64,000 nucleotides of DNA from Erinaceus europaeus (GCF_950295315.1 NC_080171.1:116183064-116247063), one strand, 5' to 3'. Positions 10,463 to 21,424 are shown, numbered from the stretch's first letter. The notes: a model not told the origin generated them from the letters alone. Translations and numbers: made by a program.

Positions 10463-10832
10463 GGGGTCGGGCGGTGGCGCAGTGGGTTAAGCGCATGTGG
10501 CGCAAAGCGCAGGGACCGGCGTAAGGATCCCGGTTCGAGTCCCCGGCTCCCCACCTGCAGGGGAGTCGCTTCACAGGCGGTGAAGCAGGTCTGCAGGTGT
10601 CTATCTTTCTCTCCCCTTCTCTGTCTTCCCCTCCTCTCTCCATTTCTCTCTGTCCTATCCAACAACGAATTGCATCAACAAGGGCAATAATAATCACCAC
10701 AACGAGGCTACAACAAGGGCAACAAAAGGGGGAAAAAAAAATGGCCTCCAGGAGCGGTGGATTCATGGTGCAGGCACCGAGCCCAGCAATAACCCTGGAG
10801 GAGGAAAAGAAGAAAAAAAAAAAAAAAAAAAA
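10463..10832 (+). mobile_element. Young SINE-B2, right arm of inverted pair around a PTPN2 exon
   Basis: Full length with perfect 14-bp TSD AGAAACTAGGATAA (10449-10462 and 10833-10846) and a long A tail. Partner of 8089-8444. Confidence 0.95.
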
Positions 10833-11164
10833 AGAAACTAGGATAAATAGAAAATAGGGGGGTCATTGTTTACCAGGAAAAAAATCACATTTGGAATGTG
10901 TATACAGAGAGGGTGGTCTTGAAGTGAACTAAGTGATTAACATTTGATCATTCGAAAGCAGAAACTTGGCTGGCTGAAGGTCGTGAGTTAGTTATCTTGG
11001 TTGCTTCTACATAGTCAGTTGGAGGTCAAAATGCTTATTGTGTTCCTTTTCTGGTTGTAAATAATAAAGTAAAAAAGTAGAAATTTTGTTGGGAGACAAG
11101 AAAATGTATAAATACCTCTAGATATGTAAAAATACCTTTTATGGTTGACCTCTGAAAGCAACTT

Positions 11165-11370
11165 TTTAAAAAAATTTCTTTATTGGGGGATTGATGTTTT
11201 ACAGTTGACAGTAAATACAGTAGTTTGTACATGTATAACATTTCTCAGTTTTGCACATAACAGTAGGTCCCCACTAGGTCCTCTGCCATCCTTTTCCAGG
11301 ACCTGGACTCTACCCACCCACCCCACCCCCCAAAAGTCTTTTACTTTGGTGCAATACACAGAAACAACTT
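11165..11370 (-). mobile_element. L1 3' UTR fragment
   Basis: Matches the 3' UTR of the L1 at 2325-3665 (TTTACAGTTGACAGTAAATA, CCACTAGGTCCTCTGCC). A SINE-C is inserted at its end, with ACAGAAACAACT on both sides. Confidence 0.85.
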
Positions 11371-11374
11371 TTTT

Positions 11375-11522
11375 TTTTTTAAAGATTTTATTTATTTATG
11401 AGAAAGATAGGAGAGAGAGAAAGAACCAGACATCATTCTGGTACATGTGCTGCCAGGGATTGAACTCTGGACCTCATGCCTGAGAATCCAATGCTTTATC
11501 CATTGCGCCACCTCCTGGACCA
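11375..11522 (-). mobile_element. SINE-C
   Basis: Complete, inserted at the end of an L1 fragment with ACAGAAACAACT on both sides. Confidence 0.92.
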
Positions 11523-12177
11523 CAGAAACAACTATTTTTTATTGCATCCTGGAAACACACTGTGGACTTTTAAGACCCAGGTTCAGCTTCCCATGACATT
11601 CATAACTAGACTAATGTAACCTCAGGTCATCTAAGATGGATCAAGGCTTAGAATTAGGAGGCTTCGATTTACTTATAAATCTCACTATATTTATTTAGCA
11701 CCAGCTGCCCCATTTCCATATGTCTCCATTTAGGTCATCAATAACTGTTTGGTTCTGAAATGTGCAGTACCCATCCCCAGAAGTGGAGCTCATTTCCACA
11801 AGCTTCCCATGGTTCTCCGAATCATCTTCTCTTGGTATTTATCTCAGCTGTTGCATCTGCTGGCAGCATTAAAATTGATTTAGATGTAGAAAGGCATAGA
11901 TTCTACTTTTTTCCTATTTCTGAACCTATCCTGATTGAAAATTGATTACTCCTCAAATAGTAGTAAACTAGAATACCTTTTTGTATCGTATCACTTTCTC
12001 AGATTTTACTGTTAGTACATGCATGTCATTTGACCCACAATCTTCCTTTATTGTGTGTCAGTATTTTCATTACCCCTGTCTGTTTCATATTTTTAAATAA
12101 TCCTCAAGTTTATTTACATGACATGAATTTCTTTTTCACAAGTAGATGACTGGCTAATACATCACAGATAATAATTA
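11523..12177. other. Unassigned intron DNA
   Basis: No repeat family, exon or RNA gene recognised. Confidence 0.4.
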
Positions 12178-12288
12178 TTCTGCTCAGTTCTGGCTTATGT
12201 TGGTACGGGGGATTGAACCTGGTACCTGGGAGCCTCAGGCGTGAGAGTGTCTGCATAATCATTATACTGTCTCCCCCGCCCTGCCATC
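12178..12288 (-). mobile_element. SINE-D
   Basis: TCTGCTCAGTTCTGGCTTAT to ATCATTATACTGTC. Confidence 0.85.
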
Positions 12289-13275
12289 ACTTTTCCAACA
12301 ACCCAATATATAGGTGGTAGTGGGGCAAGGTAAGAAAGCCAGGACCTAGATTTGCAGCAACTGGGGAGGGCATGATAATTGTCTGACCTTCCTATAACAG
12401 AGCCCACCCATAACTCTCATTTCTTAGATTTTTCTTAATCTACCTAGAACCCATTTTAATCACATCTAGGATCTTCTCATACATTATAAAGATAATTTAA
12501 AATGTACCTCCTTGCATAGTACTTGAACATGTATGCCTTTTTGACTTCATAATTAGGTGTTCACTTTCCACAGAGGCTTTGCTTGCTATCTTGATGTCCC
12601 CTCTTGCATTGCACCAACTACATTGTTTAAAGCACAGGCACAGTCCTTCCATCATACCCTAAAACACCTCTTGTGGCTAGTGTAGAAACCCATGATGCAA
12701 CCAACCCGGTTCTCCTTACATTCCTTCTTTTCCTTCCAAAACTCAGGACTTGTTCTTGCTGAAAGACTTACACTTCTCTGGTATGTTCTTCATCTAGGGT
12801 CTCTGTCTGCATTTACATATCATATTTATCTCTGCTTTGAGATAAAAGTCCTTGCCTAACCATTCCTATATTCTATATCTAGTCGTATATTCTGTAATTC
12901 TGGTGAGTTCGGGTCATCTTCGAATATTAATCACAGTGACATGGACAACATGATGACCCTCATAAAAATGTATCTAGACCTGAACAAGGACGATGACAGA
13001 GAAGGGTCCAGTTTGATATTTTACACTTGTATTTAGGAGAAAGGATCAGCAAGCTTTGCAACTCTTTAGGTATACAGGAAGTATTAACTGTAAATGTGAA
13101 GAGGTCTACAAATGGATAGAGTTTCCCGGCAAATAGTAGATATAACTATTCAGATACCACCAGCCTGTAAAGCCCTGATCATATGCAGGAGTAGGGCAGA
13201 GATGTTGTATTCATGATTTCTTTTATTCCTCATAGTAGCCCTAAAGGGTAGCTGCTATTTAAACAGTGGTTGATG
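12289..13275. other. Unassigned intron DNA with possible L2 and MIR traces
   Basis: TTCACTTTCCACAGAGGC (about 12560) is faintly L2-like, and CATAGTAGCCCTAAAGGGTA (about 13232) is MIR-like. Neither is strong enough for a firm call. Confidence 0.35.
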
Positions 13276-13277
13276 AC

Positions 13278-13440
13278 GATCTTTTAGTGGGTAACGCATT
13301 GGTCTCTCAAGTACGAGGTCCTGAGTTCAAGCCCTGACAGCACATGTACCAGAGTGATGCTCTCGTGTTCTCTCTCCCCCCCCTTCTGTATCCCTCCCTC
13401 TCTCCTTCTACATCCCTCCCTCTTGGCGCTACCTAGATTT
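13278..13440 (+). mobile_element. SINE-C, diverged
   Basis: AACGCATTGGTCTCTCAAG, GACAGCACATGTACCAGAGT, then a pyrimidine-rich end. Confidence 0.75.
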
Positions 13441-13509
13441 TTTAAATAGTTATGAATTTTATCTACTTAAATACTTTATAGCTAACTTGAATTTGAATGA
13501 TTTTTTTTT

Positions 13510-13708
13510 TACCTTTTTAAAATTTTTCTTTATTGAGGAATTAATGTTTTACATTCGACAGTAAATATAATAGTTTGTACATGCATAACATTTCTCAGTT
13601 TTCCATATAACAATACAACCCCCACTAAGTCCTCTGTCATTCTTCTTGGACCTGTATTCTCACCACCCACCCACCCCAGAGTCTTTTACTTTGGTGCACT
13701 GAATGACT
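13510..13708 (-). mobile_element. L1 3' UTR fragment
   Basis: Same 3' UTR sequence as 2325-2500, ending at CTTTTACTTTGGTGCA. No ORF2 part. Confidence 0.85.
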
Positions 13709-14195
13709 TTTTGACAGCATACACTTAAGTTGCCATAAGCCTAATAGCTTCTCATTGTCTTAGACCTGCTAGAAGACTTTAAATTTAGAATTCTCCTTTT
13801 AAAAATGTAAATGAGATTTTTACCTTAAAAAAACCAAGTGAACCTCTGATATTTTTGTACAGTTTGTACATTTTACAAAGAGAATTTGGCCATCATGTGT
13901 AAAACAGCGAGATTTGGTACAAGTGTATATACTGAAGGATCCAAGCCTAGATGCGCATGGAGGAGAAGGACAGCTATTGGGACAGAACCAGCTAGACATC
14001 ACAGGAGGCCTGGTGTGAGTTGTTACCAGGAGAAAATGACGCTTCACTGGGAGTTTACAAAAATAACACAAGCCCTAAATGTAGGCATTATCTGGAATAA
14101 AGACTTTATTTTTAGGTCTCTATGCTTTGGCATTCTCTTTCTCTCTCTCTCTTTTTTTTTTCCTAGCATGAAAAAGAGATCCAGTCATGCATATG
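13709..14195. other. Unassigned intron DNA
   Basis: Open frames on both strands over 13820-14209 have no recognisable protein similarity. Confidence 0.4.
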
Positions 14196-14207
14196 AACAC
14201 ATCTTTT

Positions 14208-14440
14208 AAATATATATATATACACATATATGTATATATATTCCTTATCTTTATTATTGGATAGAGACAGAGAAAAATTGAGGGGTGGGGGAGAAAGAGA
14301 GGGGGAGAGAGACAGAGGGACACCTGCAGCCCTGCTTCACCACTCGTGAAGCTTTCCTCCTGCAGGTGGGGGCCAGGGGCTTGTCCTTGGGTCCTTGTGC
14401 CCTGTAATGCGAGCGCTTAACCAGGTGCGCACCTGGTTTA
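14208..14440 (-). mobile_element. SINE-A with (TA)n tail
   Basis: A TA-rich microsatellite (14208-14240) sits at its tail. TSD AACACATCTTTT is at 14196-14207 and 14452-14463. Confidence 0.9.
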
Positions 14441-14514
14441 TGTGTTCCATAAACACATCTTTTGTACCAGATTAGTGAACATATGAATCTTAATGTGTGT
14501 ATACATATACATCC

Positions 14515-14640
14515 ATATTTTCTTAAAATGAGAGAAAATAAGAGAGAGGCGAACCAGAATGTAAGTCTAGCACATGTGACGCAGGGACCAGACTTAGGAC
14601 CTCATACTCCCTGTCCCACTGGACCACCTCTCAGTTCCCT
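14515..14640 (-). mobile_element. SINE-C, diverged
   Basis: GCGAACCAGAATGTAAGTC and GACGCAGGGACCAGACTTAG; head ends TGGACCACCTCTC. Confidence 0.65.
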
Positions 14641-14659
14641 AGATCTTTTTTTTTTTTTC

Positions 14660-14806
14660 CTCCTCCATGGAGGGAGAGGGAGAGGGAGACAGGCAGATAA
14701 GAATACTGCTCAGCTCTGGCATCTGATGGTACAGGAATTGAGGACTAGTGCTTTGGGGACCTTTGGCGTATAAGTCTGGTGCACCACTACTGAATCCCCC
14801 CCACCT
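14660..14806 (-). mobile_element. SINE-D-like, diverged
   Basis: AATACTGCTCAGCTCTGGC followed by a poorly matching antisense tRNA part. Confidence 0.55.
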
Positions 14807-15655
14807 CAGGTGAGGGTAAACTAATCTGTCAAGAAGACCTTCAGTCAGGTTGGAAGCAGATGAAAAGGACTGCTTTTCAAAAAACCATCTGTAGGGAAGG
14901 CAGTCACGAGCATTTCTGGCTTTGAGTATCTCAGAAAACTAAGAGACCACTAGTCTGGAGCCAAAGTCATACAGGCGGAAGAAAAGCAACAATGACTCAA
15001 GACTGTGGGGTGACCATAGGTTTAGAGCCAGGGGTGACACAAGGGAGTGTGCGGTTATGTCTAGGAGCCGGGAGCCACGCCTGAGCACAGCCTGCACCTG
15101 CACACCCACAAGCTCCTGTCGCCGCTCTTAGGACTGGGAGCTCCAGCGGGTCTACACCGGGCCTGGCTTAGGCTGACCAACTGTCCTCGCTGTGCCTGCT
15201 CAGCTCTTCATGGGAGCCGATGACCAGAGCAAGCAGTTTTGTCGGGGAGGGAAAGGCGATTTAAACACCCACTGGCATCTTAGACCCCATTGAAAGGAAA
15301 ATACAACTTGAGTTAACTTACACACCTAGGATTTTCAAAGAACCAGCCTCTTGAGCCCATTCCTGTATGGGATGTATTGTTACTCAACCCTCTGTGACTT
15401 GGTAAAAGGCTTTTCAAAAATGTTTTAAAGTCACTTTTCAATACAGTCAATTTTATCACACTTTTACACGAAGTAAGATGTAGTTTTGGGGGGTGAAGTT
15501 TGGCACAGTTTTATGAGTTGGGGCAATGCTGTGTAACCTCGTCTTCTGCTAGTAAGCTACAGAACAGTCCTGTCACCTCCCCCCTCCCCGTTTTCTCATT
15601 ACTGACCTACCCCGCAACTCCTGGCAATCGACCACACTAGATTGTTTGTTTGTTT
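14807..15655. other. Unassigned intron DNA with a GC-rich patch
   Basis: 15040-15250 is clearly more GC-rich and CpG-bearing than the rest of the intron; no exon borders or known repeat recognised. Confidence 0.4.
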
Positions 15656-15659
15656 CAAT

Positions 15660-15918
15660 TTTCTTTTTTTTTAAATTTATTCATTCCCTTTTGTTGCCAT
15701 TGTTTTATTGTTGTTATTATTGATGTCGTCATTGTTGGATAGAACAGAGAGAAATGGAGAGAGGAGGGGAAGACAGAGAGGGGGAGAAGAGACAGACACC
15801 TGCAGACCTGCTTCACCACCTATGAAGCGACTCCCCTGCAGGTGGGGAGCAAGGGGCTTGAACAAGGATCCTTACGCCGGCCCATGCGCTCAACCCGCTG
15901 CACTACCGCCCAACTCCC
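15660..15918 (-). mobile_element. SINE-B
   Basis: Complete; ends CGCCCAACTCCC. 15919-16460 is unassigned. Confidence 0.92.
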
Positions 15919-16464
15919 TCTATACTTTTTTTAATCAGTGTTCTATATTGTAACAGTCTGAGATTTAGATGTCCTGAGTTTAAAAAAAAAAAAAAAGAAA
16001 AATGGAATCAAGCATCGTTTTGAAAATTTATATTATAAACAAGATGCTATAATAATCACCTTTAGTTACCAACCATTCAAATACAAATATTTTTATGTTG
16101 CTTCCATAGCTGCTTCTACTTCGGGGGGGGGAATCAAATAATAAAACTGAAAAAATACGCAAAGACATGCTAAAAGATTGCTCCTGCTTCATTTACAGAA
16201 ATGAAGAGTCTAGAGCAGAGAGGTGCTCCTAGGGCAAAAGGCAGTTGGCAAGAGCTAAGGAACATTTTCGTGAGTCAGTCAGGAATAAAGATCATCAGGA
16301 AGTGCTAGTGAGTGCCAGGCAGGCTTCACGAGACAGGAAACATTTTGTATGTTGGTAAAACATTTAGCACATCAGTAAAGGCATGTAAACAACTTCAGGA
16401 TTGGAAATTATTATCGGGGAGAAATAACAATGAGAAGAGCAACTCGATTAAAAATGTAAAGATG

Positions 16465-16755
16465 GGGAGTCAGGCGGTAGTGCAGCGGTTTAAACTAGCA
16501 GGTGGGGTTTAAACGCAGGTGGCGCAAAGCGCAAGGGCAGGTCTAAAAATCCTGGTTCGAGCCCCCGGCTCCCCACCTGCAGGGGAGTCGCTTCACAGAC
16601 AGAGAAGCAGGTCTGCAGGTGTCTGTCTTTCTCTCCCCCTCTCTGTCTTCCCCTCCTCTCTCCACTTCTCTCTGTCCTGTCCAACAATGATGACATCAAT
16701 AACAACAACAATAACTACAACAATAAAACAAGGGCAACAAAAAGATTTTTTAAAA
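16465..16755 (+). mobile_element. SINE-B with duplicated 5' piece
   Basis: GCAGCGGTTTAAACTAGCAG then GGTTTAAACGCAGGTGGCGC: about 19 bases near the A box are repeated. Confidence 0.9.
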
Positions 16756-16922
16756 AGATATAAAGATGGTTTCTTTAATTCTTGAGTTCCTCCCCTTATC
16801 CAATGTAGCAGATTCTGAAAGATAACTCTTATAATGGAGATTATATCTGGGGGGGGGAGACTTTGGAATTTATTGATTTAAATGTTTTATTATTAGTGTC
16901 TTAATAATGGTTGACAGTATTT

Positions 16923-17177
16923 TAAAAAAATATTTATTCCCTTTTGTTGCCCTTCTTGTTTTATTGTTGTTGTTATTGGATAGGACAGAGAGAAATGGAG
17001 AGAGGAGGGGAAGACAGAGAGGAGGAGAGAAAGATAGACACCTGCAGACCTGCTTCACCACTTGTGAAGCGACTTCCCTGCAGGTGAGGAACCAGGGGCT
17101 CGAACCAGGATCCTTAACGCCTGTCCTTGCACTTCTTGCCACATGTACGTAACCCGCTGCACTACCGCCCGACTCCC
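16923..17177 (-). mobile_element. SINE-B
   Basis: Complete; ACAGTATTTTAA on both sides is the TSD. Confidence 0.93.
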
Positions 17178-17204
17178 GGTTTACAGTATTTTAAGATGAC
17201 GGGT

Positions 17205-17345
17205 AGGACCAGTGAGATAGCTCTCTTGGCTGTGTGCTCCTTTGCCATGTGCACAGCCTCTGTTCAAGCCCCGACTCCCACTGTGTTGAAGGAGGCTTTG
17301 GTGCTTGGTTTCTTGTCCCTCTGCTTCTTATCTTTAAAAAAAAAA
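17205..17345 (+). mobile_element. SINE-E
   Basis: ACCAGTGAGATAGCTCTCTT head, GTGCTCCTTTGCCATGTGC, B-box-like GTTCAAGCCCC and an A tail. Confidence 0.7.
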
Positions 17346-17875
17346 AAATGGTTAGGGATATGGATCCACCACCAAACGTTTAAGGATGTACGGTTTTACT
17401 GCTGGAAATTTTTCAAAATAGGGGGTAAGTAAAATCCACTCCATGATGATATTTGAGTTAGAGAAAGTACTAACCATGTGTATGGTGTATATTAGTGGTT
17501 CAAATCCCAAATGTTGCGCCTGACTGTTTCCTCAAACTTTTAACTCCGGACGTTTTCTAGATGTGTGTGACCTTGCTTTATTATTCTCATCTGAAAATGA
17601 ATTTTTATAGGATTGTTGTGTGGAGTTAGTGTGTGTGTGTGTGTGTACTTAAAACATGTACAGGTCAACTATCAATATATTGCAGTTGTTCAAGAGAAAA
17701 ATCTCTCAAAATTTGCTTCTATCACAAGTCAAATGAAAAAGTCCTTAATTTCAGAGCAGTGCACAAGTTACATCATCTTTCTGAAGTTGGGTGGTTTCCC
17801 CCCCCCCCCCCCCGTAGTGTTTAATAAGAAAGTGATTCAGAACTAACCTTTCCTCCTTGATCTTTCGCTTTTTAG
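17346..17875. other. Intron DNA before the catalytic exon
   Basis: Contains a (GT)n run at about 17627-17646 and a 15-base C run near 17800. No other feature. Confidence 0.5.
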
Positions 17876-18085
17876 AGTGGTGAAGCCAGAACCATCTCTC
17901 ACTTCCATTACACTACCTGGCCAGATTTTGGAGTCCCTGAGTCACCAGCTTCATTTCTCAATTTCTTATTTAAAGTGAGAGAATCTGGCTCCCTGAATCC
18001 TGAGCACGGGCCTGCGGTGATCCACTGTAGTGCAGGCATTGGGCGGTCAGGCACGTTTTCCCTAGTAGATACCTCTCTTGTTCTG
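17876..18085 (+). CDS. PTPN2: PTPN2 catalytic exon: WPD loop and Cys signature loop
   Basis: Encodes 70 residues in phase 0 after a CGCTTTTTAG acceptor and before GTAAGT. Residues 15-17 of the exon are the WPD loop (WPDFG), whose Asp is the general acid (human Asp182). Residues 50-59 are the signature loop [10 protein letters not shown], with the nucleophilic Cys (human Cys216) and the phosphate-binding Arg. The Asp-to-Cys spacing of 34 equals the human spacing, so the active site is intact. With the extra residue in the previous exon the hedgehog numbering would be Asp183 and Cys217. Just after the loop the exon reads VDTSLVL where I remember Cys instead of Ser in human and mouse. Confidence 0.98.
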
Positions 18086-18337
18086 GTAAGTGCTGGTGAG
18101 GAACTCATTTTCACCTTGTCTGCTAGTTTTCCAACTTGTATCTATGGGCAAAAATAAGCTCCATTATCAGTGGCCTAGAACTGCCTTTCTCCCCAGCATA
18201 AATGTTCACTTTCTCTGAGAAAAGTGCAAACATCTCACTTTGGCAGCTGCTGCTGCCTCTCCCTCCTCCTCCTCCCCCCATTCTTCTTCTTCTCCTTCTT
18301 CTTCTGTCTTTTGTTTTGTCTGGTAGAAACAGAAATT

Positions 18338-18555
18338 AAGGGACCAGGTGATAGCACCCCTGGTTGAATGCACATATCACAATGCAAGAGGACCCAGGTT
18401 CGAACCCCTGGTCCCCACTTGTAGGTGGAAAGCTTTACAAGTGGTGAAGCAGGGCTGCAGGTGTCCCTTTGTCTCTTGCCCTCTCTGTCTCCTCTCTCTC
18501 TTCTCAATTTCTGGTTGTCTCTATCCAATAAATAAAGAAATTTAAAAAAAAAATT
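18338..18555 (+). mobile_element. SINE-A
   Basis: Complete, preceded by CTC/CTT simple DNA at 18256-18305. Confidence 0.92.
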
Positions 18556-18565
18556 GAAACAAATT

Positions 18566-18710
18566 AAGAGTGGAGGGAGAAAGAGAAACCTTCAACAGTG
18601 CTTCACCACTTGTGACCAGTGCCCCTGCCCCTGAAGGAGGGGACCGGGGACTTGAGCCTGGGGACAGGAGCATTGTAGCCTGTGTGCTTCACAGGGTGCA
18701 CCGTTTGGTA
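18566..18710 (-). mobile_element. SINE-A, diverged
   Basis: AACAGTGCTTCACCACTTGTG and GGGGACCGGGGACTTGAGC; complements the + copy next to it, so the two form a short inverted pair. Confidence 0.75.
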
Positions 18711-18969
18711 GCTGCTTTATATTATAGAAATAACTAGTAAAAGTACTAGTAGTCATTTCTTCAAAGGGTTGTTGTGAAGAATTAAATGAACATATTTAGA
18801 ATACATTGAACAAATGTTGTTGTTCCTCTGAAGTTCCACATGTGTGCCCAGGGCTTATATATTTTCTTTCCTCAACCCATTTTCAACCCCAGTGAGGCTA
18901 CAGGCCTTTTCTCTTACTGGGATATGCCTTAACATATCTACTGTATTACTCTTTCACTCTGTAAACTTT

Positions 18970-19120
18970 TTTTTTTTAAAGATTTTATTTATTTATAAGA
19001 AAGATAGGAGGACAGAGAAAGAACCAGGCATCACTCTGGCACATGTGCTGCCAGGGATCGAACTGGGGACCTCATGCTTGAAAATCCAAAGCCCTATCAC
19101 TGCGCCACCTCCCAGACCAC
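18970..19120 (-). mobile_element. SINE-C
   Basis: Perfect 15-bp TSD CACTCTGTAAACTTT (18955-18969 and 19121-19135). Confidence 0.95.
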
Positions 19121-19149
19121 CACTCTGTAAACTTTGACGTGTTTTGAAA

Positions 19150-19290
19150 CTCTTGTGACCGGGGAATTATCTGAACTGTAAAGCATCAAGCTCCCAGTTC
19201 AGTCCCTGGTGCTGCTTATACTGGCCTGGTGCTCTGACTGAATTCTCTCTCCTGTGAATCAGTCATTGTCTCTCACATAAGAAATGAATT
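19150..19290 (+). mobile_element. SINE-E/D-like, diverged
   Basis: GTAAAGCATCAAGCTCCCAGTT and GTTCAGTCCCTGGTGCTGC look tRNA-like; family uncertain. Confidence 0.4.
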
Positions 19291-19309
19291 AACTCCCTCC
19301 CCACATCTC

Positions 19310-19380
19310 ATCAGGATTACCTCTGAGACGTGGTGCCTGCGTGCTGAACCACTGTTTTTCGCAATCTATCCCCCCCCCCA

Positions 19381-19464
<84 letters not shown>

Positions 19465-19675
19465 GAGAGAAGGAGAGATTGAGAGGGAAGGGAGGTAGAA
19501 GGGGAAAACGAGAAAAACTTACAGCATTGCTTCACTGCTCAGGAAGTACTTCCTGCCCCCATCTCTGACCATTCTCTCACCCTGTAGGAGGGAGGGCAGG
19601 GGCTTGAACCCCGGGTCTTTGTACATGGTAATTAACGTGTGAGCTCTGCTGGGTGCACCATTACCACCTGACCTC
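19310..19675 (-). mobile_element. SINE-A/B-like with large microsatellite
   Basis: (CT)n then (CA)n at 19384-19463 replaces the body; the antisense part resumes at AGCATTGCTTCACTGCTC and ends TACCACCTGACCTCC. Confidence 0.65.
19384..19463. repeat. (CT)n(CA)n microsatellite
   Basis: About 60 bases of CT followed by about 20 of CA. Confidence 0.95.
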
Positions 19676-19980
19676 CATAAATGACGTGAATCTTAGGAGA
19701 AAAACAAAATGAAAGCCAGTATGTTTTACTGATGGTCAGTATGAAACTGACTTTTTTTTTTTTTTTCAGCTGGGGAGATTTGATGTTTATAACACCGGAT
19801 CCACATTCCAGGACTAGTGCATTGGTCCAAAAGTATCGTTAGAAATCAAGGATCTTTGGTTTGTTTTGTTTTGTTTTGTTTGTTTTAATCTTTTATTTTA
19901 TTAAATTATCCTTATTTTTTTTATTTATTAGATAGAGATAGCCAGAAATCGCGAGGGAAGGGAGAGATAGAGAGTAAGAG

Positions 19981-20414
19981 TGGTCCGGGAGGTGACATAG
20001 TAGATAAAGCATTGGACTCTCAAGCATGAGGTTCTGAGTTCAATTCCCAGTTGCACATGTACCAAAGTGATTTCTGGTTCTTTCTCTCCTCCTATCTTTC
20101 TCATTAATAAATAAATAAAGGGAGTCGGGTGATAGCGCAGTGGGTTAAGTGCACGTGGTGCAAAGCGCAGGGACCGGCGTAAGGATCCCGGTTCGAGCCC
20201 CCGGCTCCCCACCTGCAGGGGAGTCGCTTCATAGGCGGTGAAGCAGGTCTGCAGGTGTCTGTCTTTCTCTCCCCCTCTCTGTCTTCCCCTCCTCTCTCCA
20301 TTTCTCTCTGTCCTATCCAACAACAACAACATTAATAATAACTACAACAATAAAACAACAAGGGCAACAAAAGGAAATAAATATTTAAAAATAGATAAAT
20401 AAAATCTTTAAGAA
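19981..20414 (+). mobile_element. SINE-C inside SINE-A, itself split
   Basis: GGTCCGGGAGGTGACATAGT to CTCATTAATAAATAAATAAA; its tail (ATAAATAAAATCTTTA) resumes at about 20395 after the SINE-B. Confidence 0.9.
20120..20394 (+). mobile_element. SINE-B inside the SINE-C tail
   Basis: Complete young copy (GGGAGTCGGGTGATAGCGC to AGGAAATAAATA); the youngest of three nested insertions. Confidence 0.93.
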
Positions 20415-20692
20415 AAAGAGTGAGAGAGACACCTGCAGCACTGTTTCACTGCTCTCAAAGCTTTCTCCCTGCAGGTGGGGACTAGGGGCTCGAACCCGGG
20501 TCCTTACGCTTTGTAACGTGTGCCCAGCCAGGTGCGCCACCAATTGGCCCCAACTCTTTGGTTTTTCTTTTTTCTTTTTTTTTTTTATTGTTTTATTAGT
20601 TATCTAACAGAATTTTACAAAATCACAGACTTCAGAGTATAATTTCATATCCACATGTGCTTTGTATAAGTCACCGTACCCTCCACCATTTT

Positions 20693-21345
20693 TTAAAAAA
20701 ATTTCTTTATTAGAGGATTAATGGTTTGCAGTCAACAGTAAAATACAGTCGTTGGTACTGTGTAACATTTCTCAGTTTTCCACATAACAGTTCAACTCCC
20801 CAGCCTCCACTAGGTCCTCTGCCATAATGTTCCAGGACCTGAATCCCCCTCCCCACCCCAGAGTCTTTTACTTGGGTGCAATCCACCAACTCCAGTCCAC
20901 ATTCTGCTTAGTGTTTTCCCTTCTGTTTTATTTTTCAACTTATGTCCCTGAGTGAGATCATTCCATATTCATCCTTCTGTTTCTGACTTATCTGTCTCAC
21001 TTAACATGATTTCTTCAGGCTCCATCCAAGATGAGATGAAGAAGGTAACGTCACCATTTTTAATAGCTGAGTAGTATTCCATTGTGTATATAGACTACAA
21101 CTTGCTCAGCCACTCATCTGTTGTTAGACACCTGGATTGCTTCTAGGTTTTAGTTATTACAAATTGTGCTGCTATGAACATAAGTGTACACAGATCTTTT
21201 TGGATGGGTGTGTTTGGCTCCATAGGATATATCCCCAGGAGAGGAATTGCAGGGTCATAGGGCAGGTCCACTTCTATCCTTCTGAGAGTTCTCCAGACTG
21301 CTCTCCACAGGGTTGGAATAATTTATATTCCCACCAGTAGTGCAG
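20693..21345 (-). mobile_element. L1 3' end, 5'-truncated
   Basis: 3' UTR followed (minus strand) by the ORF2 end; TGAGTAGTATTCCATTGTG and CACTCATCTGTTGTTAGACA correspond to the YTMEYYSAI and TTDEW region. Shorter than the copy at 2325. The 20590-20690 stretch before it is A/T-rich repeat-like DNA I cannot place. Confidence 0.88.
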
Positions 21346-21424
21346 TTTTTATTTTATTTTATTTTATTTATTTTTTAAAAATATTTTATTTTTTTATTTA
21401 TTATCTTGGATATAGATAGGGTTC

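Larger units (their letters stand above)
19910..20552 (-). mobile_element. SINE-A split by a nested SINE-C and SINE-B
   Basis: Left piece about 19910-19980 (ATTAGATAGAGATAGCC), right piece about 20415-20552 (GACACCTGCAGCACTGTTTC to CAATTGGCCCC). Flanks AGAGTAAGAG/AGAGTGAGAG mark the SINE-C insertion. Confidence 0.9.

Noticed and set aside
10597..10857. Recurrent frame with ASRSGGFMVQAPSPA in SINE-B2 copies
   Set aside because: It is the sense reading of the extra B2 segment, present at many loci with stops and shifts; no sign of selection for coding.
13820..14209. Overlapping open frames on both strands in single-copy intron DNA
   Set aside because: No recognisable protein similarity, no splice or start context, and low composition bias; insufficient for a gene call.
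20120..20180. tRNA genes suggested by A and B boxes
   Set aside because: The boxes are SINE heads; the flanking bases do not form a cloverleaf with acceptor stem, and each is followed by a SINE body.
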